Shown here: piece by piece, positions 1 to 9,081 of the stretch | How the letters are laid out: the number at the start of each line of letters is the position of its first letter | Numbering within the stretch: position 1 is the first letter of the stretch | Source of the DNA: Neoscytalidium dimidiatum | Lineage: Eukaryota; Ascomycota; Dothideomycetes; Botryosphaeriales; Botryosphaeriaceae | Direction of reading: 5' to 3' | DNA: 64,000 nucleotides | Assembly (NCBI GenBank): GCA_037367355.1 | Contig: CM074699.1 | Span: 3,348,001 to 3,412,000, forward strand | Notes under the pieces: generated by a model | The model's database searches: none | Seen by the model: only the letters and a program-made list of their open reading frames with translations | Told to the model about the DNA's origin: nothing | Translations under genes and position numbers: made by a program

Positions 1-942
1 GCAGCTCCTACGCAGCTCGTTCCCATTCATCAACATAAAACATGTTCGCATGGACAAGACGCGAGCACGCCATAGCGTCAACCAGACTGGATGACTCCCA
101 TCTAAGTACCCCTGTGGTGCCGTCAATGACTGATGGGGAGCCATGAAGGTAGTAATAACATCCTTAGTAGCTCGCAGTACGTCCTCGACTAGATTACGCA
201 CTTGGGAGAAACCCGCTTGCAGGCCACTGATGCAAGAACTCTCACTGTTGGAGCATAGGCGTTGATCCGCATCCAGCAAGATGGAGGCGAGCTGCTCCGC
301 CAGGCTGCACGCCACGAAGATGGCATCCCAAGCATTCGCCACACCGCCATCTGCGAGCAGCTTGCGGACGTGCGTCGTACCTGAGATGTCCTCATGGTCG
401 ACATCCAAATCAAAGACTGCCAGGTAACCAAGAATGTGACACATTCGCTCTGTTATTGCGCTGTTATCGCCCTCTCGGTTTTGTCTGTCCCTCTCGAGGT
501 CGTTAATGATCTTGGAGCAGACATGACTGGCATCGTTACTGGACCTGATGCTGTCCCAGTTCTGTTCCATCTCTTGAGTAGCATGCATTTGGGCGCCAGT
601 GCGCGGCTGCAAGCTCATTATCGCACTGTATATGTCATCGAACTGGCGCAACTTCTCGTATACCAAGTTTTTATAAGATGTACGCAAGTGAGCAATGGCT
701 TCTCCACAGATGACATGCTGGTCCCGTATTTGATAGTGTTCAGGACTTCCTTGCGGAAAGGGGAGGTTGGGTACTGGCAGAGATATAGCGGCGCTGGTAG
801 AAGAGTCCGTGTGGGTGGCGCTGAAACCGGAAGTTGTCGCCGACATGTCAGTTTCGTCATTCTGCGGATGGTGGACGCGAGCAGTAGGAGAGAGCTCGTC
901 AGACGAGCTAGCTGAAGAGGAGGGATTCTTGTTGAGTTCCAT
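1..942 (-). CDS. Hypothetical protein, truncated at window edge
   Basis: An uninterrupted reading frame runs from an ATG at 942-940 to base 1 with no stop, giving at least 314 residues of a protein whose C-terminus lies outside the window. The first 60 residues are Ser/Thr-rich and look disordered. From about residue 70 the chain is mostly helical in character (motifs such as YEKLRQFDDIYSAI and HILGYLAVFDLDVDHED), with scattered cysteines and no signal peptide or obvious membrane segment. I recognise no family. The length of the open frame in mixed-composition DNA, and the transition from a disordered to an ordered segment, favour a real gene. The start is the first ATG after an in-frame break. 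A nuclear or cytosolic regulatory protein is possible but not supported by any motif. Confidence 0.7.
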   Translation of the reverse strand, partial: MELNKNPSSSASSSDELSPTARVHHPQNDETDMSATTSGFSATHTDSSTSAAISLPVPNLPFPQGSPEHYQIRDQHVICGEAIAHLRTSYKNLVYEKLRQFDDIYSAIMSLQPRTGAQMHATQEMEQNWDSIRSSNDASHVCSKIINDLERDRQNREGDNSAITERMCHILGYLAVFDLDVDHEDISGTTHVRKLLADGGVANAWDAIFVACSLAEQLASILLDADQRLCSNSESSCISGLQAGFSQVRNLVEDVLRATKDVITTFMAPHQSLTAPQGYLDGSHPVWLTLWRARVLSMRTCFMLMNGNELRRSC

Positions 943-2220
943 TGCCTTAGTATTGTGCGGTTTATGGTGTATACAAATTTAATGTGTCTAGCGCAGTTGT
1001 TTAGAACACAATCCGACCCCCGATTTTGGCGTATATGGTGCGCGGTTTTTGCAGCGATGGTACTGTGTATTTGGAAAAGTATGCTAAGCCATAACATAAT
1101 ATGCGGAGCGGCATAGTGAATGGACGGATAAGACAGAAAGCGATTCAGGTGTATATATTTCGTTTGAAACTCTCCAACGACAGCAGAACAGAAAACATTC
1201 ACATACTAGTAATGAAGGTAGCCCGCTAAAACTCAATGCGTATCTATCGCTGGGCGTAGAGATGGGCGTAGAGATACCCTTCGCCCTTCTTAAACACAAT
1301 ATTTAGCCATGATAATTCATGCCTGAGAGGCAACAATCTAGCAAAGCTACGGGTGCTGCGATGGCAAGCTAATAGACGCTCTTTACCCAGGAGTTTGCTA
1401 AGATATCTTGTTCAAGCGCTGCCTGAAACATTACCAACTCCATCAAGGTGCGTATGACCATTCAGTAATCTTTGCTTGCAAGCAGGCTATGCAGTTTTTG
1501 ATGGGAGTATTGAAGAAGAAAAACATGACTGCGGGATGTCTATTTGTTTCAATCATAAGCTCGCTCATAATTACTACCGCCATAATCTTCGGATTTCCCA
1601 TCAAGCGTGCACAGTCTTGCATGTAATTTTGCATCTGACCCCTTCACCAACCTGGCTCTTTTTTTATCATGCAAACATGAGGGGCCAAACTAGGTTCATG
1701 TATCTAGTGCTTGTTATGGGAGCTGTGGCCTGTGACCTGTAACGGAACCCAGCAGGCAGTGCTTCTGAATGGAGACAAGCAGCGGCATTCTATCGCTCAA
1801 CACACAAACCTCCATATTCGCTAAGATTAAGATCTCAACCTAAATGGAGTAGCGATCACTTTCCTCGTCGTAGAACTGCGCTTCGATAACTGAGTACCGC
1901 GCCACTAGTTGTAAGCATGTAGTCTCCCATCGTTGTCAAAGTAATTGTGCGAACACGATTCATGAGAAATGTAATATAATGTATTTCAAGTATCTTCTGC
2001 GAGAGTCCATAAACAACGCAGATACGTAGCTTGTTGAACTACGGACGGGAGAGTTTGATTTAGTGTTAAGTGTATGATGTATTACCCAATCGAGTAGAAC
2101 AGCCGTCTACGGATTGAATATACCTTCCTTCCTTCCTATTATCGCGTCTTGCATGAAGATCAGCAGTTTCTGTAGGCTCTGCCAAATCTAGATTAGCGTC
2201 ATAAGTTGATCGAATGGGGG
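943..2220. other. Intergenic, no gene seen
   Basis: This moderately AT-rich spacer lies between the divergent left-edge gene and the RING-like gene. Short frames exist on both strands, including one near 1408-1626 with a hydrophobic run, but none has a start context, splice structure or composition that I would call coding. Confidence 0.5.
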
Positions 2221-2228
2221 TATATATA
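2221..2228 (+). promoter_or_regulatory. TATA box of the RING-like gene
   Basis: TATATATA lies 60 nt upstream of the ATG at 2288 and is followed by a pyrimidine-rich leader, the usual arrangement for a TATA-driven fungal Pol II promoter. Confidence 0.5.
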
Positions 2229-2287
2229 CTTACCCTTGAACTTGACTTCAACACCACACCATCATCTTCGCTTCTTACATCGTGAAG

Positions 2288-2947
2288 ATGTCTTCCGCCG
2301 CCCGCGCCTCGCCCTCGCCCTCCTCATCCCGCTCCCGCCGCACCGCCATGCGCCGCTGGTTCGCCACGGCCATGGATCGGTTGCGCTTGCGCCGTCGCCG
2401 CTCCTCCTCGTAAGTTAGCTCTCACCTGGCTTCACATTCGCAGATATTCTGACAGACTTCACAGTCCCCCGCCACCCGTCCCTCCGCCGCGCCCGGCGAG
2501 CTTTGAGCCGCCGCCGCCGCCATCGCCGCCGAAGGAGCAGCTTGCGCCTGCTCCGACCCGCCCTCCTCCTCCTCCTCCGCCCCCGGGCCCGGCTCCAGTC
2601 CCGGTCCCGCTGTCAGAGTTGGCAGCGGGCCGCGTTGCGGTGGAGTGGCTGCCACCAGCGCAGAGGCTGTGCAAGCTCTGCGAGAAGCCGTTCAACGGCG
2701 CGGTAAGTTCTTACCCAGCCATCAGATCTTTCCCGAGATACTACACTGATTTGAGTCATGCGCACAGAATACGGAGCTCGAGAAGAGCACGCCGGTGGAG
2801 GAGAGGGAGCAGGCCGTCCGTGTTCCAGGCTGCTATCAGCAGCCTTCGGCCCACGTCCTCGGGCTCCGCTGCCTCACGCAGTGGCAGGGCATGGGCAGCC
2901 GTGCCGCCTGTCCGCTGTGTGCGTTCAGCGGCGCCGCTGAGGATTAA
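2288..2947 (+). CDS. Small RING-finger-like protein with Pro-rich linker
   Basis: Three exons (2288-2409, 2444-2702, 2768-2947) encode about 186 residues. Intron 2 has a clean GTAAGT donor and CACAG acceptor. Intron 1 has a GTAAGT donor but three in-frame acceptors (ending 2443, 2455 or 2464), so up to seven residues are uncertain. The N-terminus is Ser/Arg-rich and is followed by a poly-Pro stretch. The C-terminal half has a RING-like ligand series: C117-x2-C120, C149, H156, C162 and C175-x2-C178. One of the eight usual zinc ligands (the first Cys after the His) is missing, so E3 ligase activity is not assured. It is one of several small RING-like genes in the window. The product is probably intracellular, with no signal peptide. 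Confidence 0.75.
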
Positions 2948-3742
2948 AGATGTGGCGCGGCAGATCCTGTCTCCTCTCTTCTCCTCGGCTGCTCACCGCC
3001 AGCCCGTCCGCCTCACCCCGGCCGTCCTTCCGCTTGCCCGCCAGCCCGCGTCCCATTCCTTCGTCGGCACACAGGGCCCGCATTTCTTCTACCTGAACCC
3101 ACACAACACTCGGCCCTTTCTTCCTCTTCATTCCGGCCTCTCCGACTACACACAGGAAGTCGCAGACTCCTGCCATACACGTCGCTTGCGGCGTCTGCAC
3201 GTGAAGGAGACGGATCCTTCAAAAGTTCTTGTTTCTTGCTTGGGCTGGATTTCTTGCTTGCGGGCAATTTGCTTTTTTTTTTATATATATAGATGATCAC
3301 GACAAGGAGCTTCTCCAGTGCGTGCCGGCCCTAGGCCGGATTCGGAATTTATCCCCATTGAGCAAGATCAGTTGTATATTCTACGAACCGTGAATGATGG
3401 TAACAGTATCAGGTCTGCCAGACCTGTCTGGACTTGAAGGATGATGACGCTTAATGGCTTGATAAGTGCTATAGTGGTACATTATTCAAGGTGTTGGTTC
3501 CTATTACCTCCACAGAACGGCAAACATCAAGTGAGGCACGTGTCGGAAGATATCAGCAAAACTGACAAACAGCTTAAATTGAGTTCTATTATCATCAGTA
3601 ACAGAACCAACACGCCTTACCCTTTCTGTCACCTTGCATGACCACGAGATCAACATATTCTTTCACAACCTCATCTCTACAAATTCGTGCGGCGTCCTCT
3701 TTTAACCAACTCAACACCAGTATTGACGCGCAGCTTCGCACA

Positions 3743-4573
3743 ATGCCACCTAGCGACGAAGCCAGCGGCTTCGACTGGAGCAACCCTGAGTTTCTCGAGC
3801 GCTTTGTGCAGTATGAATCCCATCATCTTTGGTTTGAATGACTCCACTGACACGCAGCTTAGCCACCTGTACCACTTCATGGAAATGACCCAAGACCGTG
3901 TCATTGAGCCGGGCTGGCACTTCCATTCCATCCAGGTAACCCGCCATGGTGAGCCGCTGGAAATCGCTAGCGCCGACGATTTTAACCCCCTCGTCACTCC
4001 TCCTGATGCGGCCGTTATCATCGAGTTTCCCGACCGCAGGACGACAGTTCGGAACCTTCTGACGGTGGAGTCCTTCAACGTACAATTTGCGGGTGGTGAT
4101 GGCGAGAATGGAGAGCAGGAAGAGGGAACAGAGGGCAGACCGCAGGATGGCGGAGTGCACGAGGGCGAAGCACAGAGCCAGGGCGACGAGCTCGAAAGGA
4201 CCGAAACGCTGGACAGGTATGCAAGATCTTCTTCCATCTGCACATAAACATCAGCATTGCGGAATTCGCTCTAAATCATTTCTGAAAGTGACGAGAATCT
4301 GAATGCTTACCTCGAAACAGCGCCTTCCTTGAGCCTCTCCGCCTTCGCTCGTGTGCAGGGCCAATCTGGCGCGTGCTGGCCAGCATCACCAGCCTTGTTG
4401 CACCCATCCCGCACAGCAGTGTAGACACGGCTGAGGAGTTTGCACCAAATTCCAGAGACGTCCCCAATGACGATGTTCCGCGTGGATGGCGCCGCGTGAG
4501 AGGCGGTATCACCAAGCGGACGAAGCGGGCCTGGAAGATCATTGCCGGGCGCAGTAAGTCTGGAAATGCCTGA
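3743..4573 (+). CDS. Hypothetical protein, three exons
   Basis: Exons 3743-3810, 3863-4216 and 4321-4573 join in frame to give 224 residues. Intron 1 (GTATGA donor, CTTAG acceptor, 52 nt) and intron 2 (GTATGC donor, AACAG acceptor, 104 nt) are both needed, because each reading frame stops shortly after the donor. The N-terminus is short and acidic. The middle is globular in character (EPGWHFHSIQVTRHGEPLE, DDFNPLVTPPDAAVIIEF). An acidic Gly/Glu linker follows, and the C-terminus is strongly basic (GWRRVRGGITKRTKRAW). No domain is recognised and there is no signal peptide. An in-frame upstream ATG at 3638 exists, but it lies in leader-like sequence. The neighbouring gene downstream has a similar low-complexity style but no evident sequence relation. 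Confidence 0.7.
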
Positions 4574-4927
4574 GATGGTGCTTTCTTCAGCTGTCACAGC
4601 TCAGCCTGAATCATTAACGAAGAGCGGCTTACATGCCTCTATACGCCTCACCGGTATAAGGACAGGATATGGGCGACGTGCCTAGGCAGTTGGATCATGA
4701 TGCGGATACCAGGATAGGACACAGCAGGCGCTGCCTCTGCTTCAATTAGCGTGAATCATAGACGTCAATTCGATGCAGCTCTTGATGTTTCCCAAACCAG
4801 AGTAAAGCGGCTGCCGGGTGTGGACCTTCTGAATCCGCTGGCGGGGCTGCCGCCGGCTTCTACTTCTCCCCTTCCACCACCGCCTCTCTTCCATCCTCGC
4901 AACACCTCACAACCTCGACACGCCGCC

Positions 4928-6090
4928 ATGATGCTGTCGCTCCAGCTGCCGTGCCGTGCTCGCAGTTTGAAGCAGACACTGCCCCCTGTGCCTGAGGAGT
5001 CGGCCGACGACATCGATGCTGATGCCGCTGCTCCCAACTTCACCCCCACTGATGGAGCTAACACCCCTAACGGTGACGCCTCCTCCGAGAACAATGAAGG
5101 TCAAGAGAATGGCACCGCTGAAGACGATGCTGAAACCGACGATGAAGATTCTGCTTCTGACGACAACGGTCCTGACGCTGATGCTGATGCTGATGAACGC
5201 TCTGACGCTGAGCCGAGTGTCAACGGCGACTACACCGAAGATGAAGTGAGCGAGCATACCGATGACGAGGGCGACGACTGGAGCACTACCGACGCGGATT
5301 CTGACTCTGACAACGAGCCCTCATTCGATTCTTCCAATGCTGATCCCGATGGATCTGACGGTGACCCTGACGCCGCTGCTGGCGAGGGTGGCCATGACAC
5401 CAATGGCGACTCCCACGGCCAGAACCATAACGACGATCACCAGGGCCATGACGAGCCGGATGACAGTTTCGAAGAGCCTGACGAAGATGAGTTCGACGAC
5501 CTCCCAGACTATGAGTCCATTAGCAGCGTCGACACGGAACGCATTTTCCCGAATGCGCCCGCTAGGTAAGCTCACTCGTCTCACCGCACCGTTGCTTCTC
5601 CAAGCTGACATACTCCTGCAGCATCGACATGTTCATAGACCCTGAGACTGGAGAACCTCGCGACATCTTTCACTACATCGCGTACCTTCGTACGTTCATC
5701 CCAGAGAACATGGTCCGCTCGCTTCTCAAGTAAGCTTCCTCCCCTCACTCAACAGCCATTGTGCTAACAGCTTGATGCAGCAGCTGCCCATTCGACCCGG
5801 AACTTCATGCCGCCATGGTCTACACGTACCGCCAGTACCTCTTGGGAGAGCAGCCTCCGTGCTTCTACCCGTTCTTCCTTCTCTGGCACGTTGAAGACGA
5901 TGATTCCGACGAAGAGGACGGTGATACATACGGCCATGGAGTTTGTCGCAGCCGCGTCCGCGTTCAGGGCGGCTGGCGCAGGCGCCAAAGGCGTGCTTGG
6001 AGAGCTTTCGGACGTGCTCTCCAAGCTGCCGGAGAGGAAATTGACGGTGAGGTTATCGACTTTGATGCTATGGGACCTGAGCTGGAGTAG
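4928..6090 (+). CDS. Acidic low-complexity protein, three exons
   Basis: Exons 4928-5565, 5622-5729 and 5781-6090 give about 351 residues. The introns have GTAAGC donors and CTGCAG/ATGCAG acceptors. The second acceptor is a tandem CAGCAG, so one residue may be variably included. Residues 20-205 form an extremely Asp/Glu/Asn-rich, presumably disordered region with runs such as DADADADE. The C-terminal third is ordered (MFIDPETGEPRDIFHYIAYL, then YTYRQYLLGEQPPCFYPFFL) and ends in a basic helix followed by an acidic tail. No family is recognised. Such acidic tracts are common in histone- or ribosome-associated proteins, but this is only a resemblance. The frame is also open back to 4751; the ATG at 4928 was chosen because it opens the composition change. 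Confidence 0.7.
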
Positions 6091-6320
6091 CTGTGCTCTC
6101 ACTCATAGGTGCTACGATACGGACTGCGATACTGTACGATGGAAAGTTGCTCAAGGGGAGGGATGATCGAACGGGATGAATGAACGACTGAGATGGATAG
6201 TGGCACAGTATGTCATTGCAATGAGTATAGCACAGTTCAATACATCATGTACGGCACTGCAAGGTTGCAGATGCATATGATTATAACTTCTCTGAGCCAA
6301 TGCCAGTGACAACAATCAAC
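6091..6320. other. 3' flank between convergent loci
   Basis: This short non-coding spacer lies between the acidic-protein gene (plus) and the snRNA-like module (minus). Nothing else is recognised. Confidence 0.4.
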
Positions 6321-6418
6321 GGCAGTGGCAGATGCTCGTGGATAGTCGAAGCAGTCGTCTAGACGCAGATTTGCAAGAAAATCTGGTAAATGAGTACCGC
6401 ACGAGTATTTCAACTGCC
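6321..6418 (-). repeat. Terminal hairpin, module copy C (diverged)
   Basis: Read on the minus strand, a left arm beginning GGCAGTTGAA (6418 downward) matches the left arm of the 52.2-kb hairpin at about 17 of the first 22 positions. The right arm contains GACGACTGCTTC (6347-6370 region), identical to the right arm of the 52.2-kb copy, then a 20-nt insertion, then ACTGCC as in that copy. The two arms no longer pair well with each other. The order and orientation relative to the snRNA-like unit are the same as at the 31-kb and 50-kb loci. Confidence 0.5.
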
Positions 6419-6755
6419 AATCCCAAGCGTCATGCTAATGACAACGGATGGCAATGTGTAGTAGCACGAGCAAGCGCCGATGTCGCTGAGCTGAGCTGAA
6501 ACACCAGAACAAAAGGCCGCGATACGTCCAGCGCGGCACCACATCAACGGGCGCGGACGCGCAGTGCTATTAGACGACCGGTCGTCGAGATCGCAATATC
6601 CTGCCAGCACGGCGCCGCACCTCCAAGTAAGGGCATGGACGCAAAACGCGACAACACCAAGCGGCCGGCTTGTTTCGTGAGGCTCTGAGCTACAAACAAC
6701 ACCATCGAGAGGCACACACAACAATGAACGCACATCGCTTCGTCCACCTCCAGCA

Positions 6756-6804
6756 GATTCTTCCTCAAACTCCAGCAACCGGGCTAGACAGTTCAACGAA
6801 AAAG
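6756..6804 (-). other. Paired 3' element of snRNA module, copy C
   Basis: On the minus strand CTTTTTCGTTGA is followed 36 nt later by TTGAGGAAGAATC. The same pair occurs 34 nt apart behind both U2-like RNAs. It may be a 3'-end formation signal, or part of a longer transcript. Confidence 0.45.
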
Positions 6805-6811
6805 CAAGCAG

Positions 6812-6892
6812 AGAGCGGGGGCCGAAGCCTCCTCCACTTAGAGTTTCCAAAAATTCACTCCCTTGCCATGAGATCGGGAATAGTAATGTGAA
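6812..6892 (-). ncRNA. snRNA-like RNA, module copy C
   Basis: About 45 nt downstream of the TATATAAA box at 6937-6930 (minus), the predicted transcript contains an Sm-type site, AATTTTTGG (6855-6847), followed immediately by a stem capped by a UUCG tetraloop (about 6835-6813), the classic 3' layout of a Sm-class snRNA. The stretch CATGGC...TTTTTGGAAA resembles the Sm region of the 31-kb U2-like RNA. Stem I and a branch-site recognition element are not seen, so it may be a 5'-shortened U2 relative or another snRNA type. Ends are approximate. Confidence 0.4.
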
Positions 6893-6929
6893 GAAAGATG
6901 ATTTGGTGCTGGGGGGGGAGGGAGGAAGG

Positions 6930-6937
6930 TTTATATA
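6930..6937 (-). promoter_or_regulatory. TATA box of snRNA-like copy C
   Basis: TATATAAA on the minus strand is followed by a C/T-rich leader, as at the two U2-like loci. The CACGTGCA element seen at those loci is not clearly present here. Confidence 0.5.
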
Positions 6938-8571
6938 GTCATGGAAAAGCTGGCTGGCACGGGCGGCTGACCTGCACAGGGGGGCCTTGCGCATGCATAG
7001 AATCGGCGTGGAAGATTCCACGGCGGCAGGTTGTTCGTCCTGCTGCCTGGAATCTGCAAAGGCACGGGGGCTGGGTGACTGTTTTCGCTGCATGCGGCGT
7101 GTTTACGCCCGTTCGAGTAGGGATGTTGGGCAGGCGAATGATGCTGTCACGCGCCTGCTTGCGGCCTGGTTGCTGGTTTTGGAAGGGGCGAGGTTCCCGT
7201 TGGCGGTAACTGGGCGTCCTGTCTGGAGTTTGGCCTGGAGGCGGCTGTCTTGAGCAGCTGCACGCGCCTGGTTTCTACGCTTATCACGGTCTGCCGACGT
7301 CCGACGGGACGGCTCGTGCAAGTGGCGCGAGGGCCAAGCTGTGCTGTCACTGAGTATGGGAGGCCTGATGCTGAGTAACGCAGTGTAGCTGCTCGTCTGG
7401 GACAGGGCTCTCTGGGGCTACGCCGCGGGTTTAGGCGGCTCAGGCTGCTCTTAGTACCAGCCAAGACTGATTTGAGATGCCACTCTCGCTACCCGCACTG
7501 GTGGTCGCACGCGTCAGGAAGAAGCTTCCCAACGACCGGCGATACTGCTCAGCTACAGCCCTCACCAGTGCGTGGGGGTGAGGGTTCTTCTGTTTGTCCA
7601 GCTCACCATGAACGTTTCGTGAGTGCTATGCTTCCGCTAAACCTGCTCTTTATGGTTCTTGACCTAATGACTTGTTCACGCCCTACCATAATGTCTTATA
7701 AGCTGATGCAGCGTTCTGATTGTGTTACATGTGCATCTTGTGTTGTCAGCCGCGATTGCACAAACTCTACCGCAGGTTACTCACACCGCTGATTTCCTCA
7801 AAATCCTCATCCTTATGCATACGGACACCCCACATGTAAAGTTACCAACCCTCTCAAAAGCTACTTAAGCTCAGATCTCTAGATCATGGCTAACCAGATC
7901 GCACAGCCCCTGACATACCTGCCTGTACGGTCGCGAGCGTTCCCCTCTCGATTCGCAATCAGTTGCTTTCGAATTCCCCTGCCGACGATGTCTGACAGCT
8001 TTTGCCGTGTCCATAACCCGTAACCAAGCTGGCGATCACAAATGGAGCTATAACGTGTATAGTTGGGAGTGTATAATGGCATGGGTACGAAGCAGGAGCT
8101 GGAGGCTCACCACGTAGCTCTTGGGCGGTGTCAACCTTACGTTATACGTCCAAAGTTCGACGCTGTCGGCAAGGCTAGACTGCTACTTAGGGTCGCTCGA
8201 CGCCTGTTTTAGCACCAACAGGAAGGCCAGAACATTCACAGCTGGGATACTTGATGGCGGTCATGGATTGATCAAGTTGGTTCACTAGATACCTGCTGTA
8301 TAGGAATGACAGGCACGCACAGGGTACTTGGCAGCTTTTGGTGTGCTAATTCCACATTTAGAGAAGATTAGAAAGGAACTTAGAGTCACAAGGCGGCAGC
8401 CATCTCAAGCTGAGCTCTCGAAACTTAATATATATTCTCCCTAGTATCTGCGGTGCTATCTACACCTCTGTAGATACGACTGATGATCTCCGGAGTTCTA
8501 TTTCTTCAGTTAAAACAGGAAGAGTCCCTTATTATAAGGAACGAGTGAGCAGAAGAGCTGACTCGAGTCGC
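6938..8571. other. Intergenic, no gene seen
   Basis: Roughly 1.6 kb that is GC-rich on its left and AT-richer on its right. Overlapping short frames on both strands lack starts, splice signals or recognisable motifs. Confidence 0.4.
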
Positions 8572-9016
8572 TCAAGACTCGACCCAGATTCCGGCGAATT
8601 GCCAGGCTGATGGTACGGATAGGTCTTCATTATCCTTCAAGATCCACAGGACGATGAAAAATAACTCTGACGAGTAGAGCACGGTATAAATGATTCCCAG
8701 GAAAAGCGACAGTACAGCTATCGCGATACAAACTTTGTAGCTATGTGGTACAAAAGTTATGTGCGAGTCAGCATTGGCTTCGGAGCACTTCATGGCTGCC
8801 ATAAATATCCAACATTTCCAGAAGATTTCAACGATGCGCCAGAGGCAAATACAGACCTTTACCAGGGTTCCACCTTCTATCGCACCGATCAGGCCGAGTA
8901 GGTATCAATACGCACTGGCTTGAGGGATAAAGGTTCTCACCCACTCCCAATTTTCCTATCTGGGCTGTGCAGATATCCTGCTGTTGTGTCGTTATATTCA
9001 TGCACGAGGATGACAT
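8572..9016 (-). CDS. Small predicted membrane protein, two exons
   Basis: Exons 8941-9016 and 8572-8873 (minus) join across a 67-nt intron with a GTGAGA donor and GAAG acceptor, giving 125 residues. The junction reads continuously (KLGVG then GTLVKVCICLW). Two hydrophobic spans are visible, about residues 29-49 (VKVCICLWRIVEIFWKCWIF) and 67-98 (VCIAIAVLSLFLGIIYTVL and onward), so an integral membrane location is likely. The C-terminal tail is polar. No family is recognised. The frame stays open for about 110 nt upstream of the ATG with a further hydrophobic stretch, so the true N-terminus could lie in another exon. The RRM pseudogene lies immediately upstream on the same strand. Confidence 0.5.
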
Positions 9017-9081
9017 GCTTGATCCACCATGACTTAAGCTGGGAGAAGCAGCGCAGATGATGGTCCATAATATGGAGTTAC

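Noticed and set aside
1408..1742. Overlapping frames with a hydrophobic stretch
   Set aside because: Opposing frames of similar length occur with no splice signals or start context, so there is insufficient support.
6410..7093. 227-codon minus-strand frame over the snRNA-like locus C
   Set aside because: It spans the TATA box and Sm-type site and lacks a credible ATG context or domain; its stop falls in the hairpin arm. An RNA interpretation fits better.
7147..7464. 105-codon minus-strand frame and overlapping plus-strand frames
   Set aside because: Arg/Pro/Ser-rich composition is typical of random GC-rich sequence, and there are no motifs.
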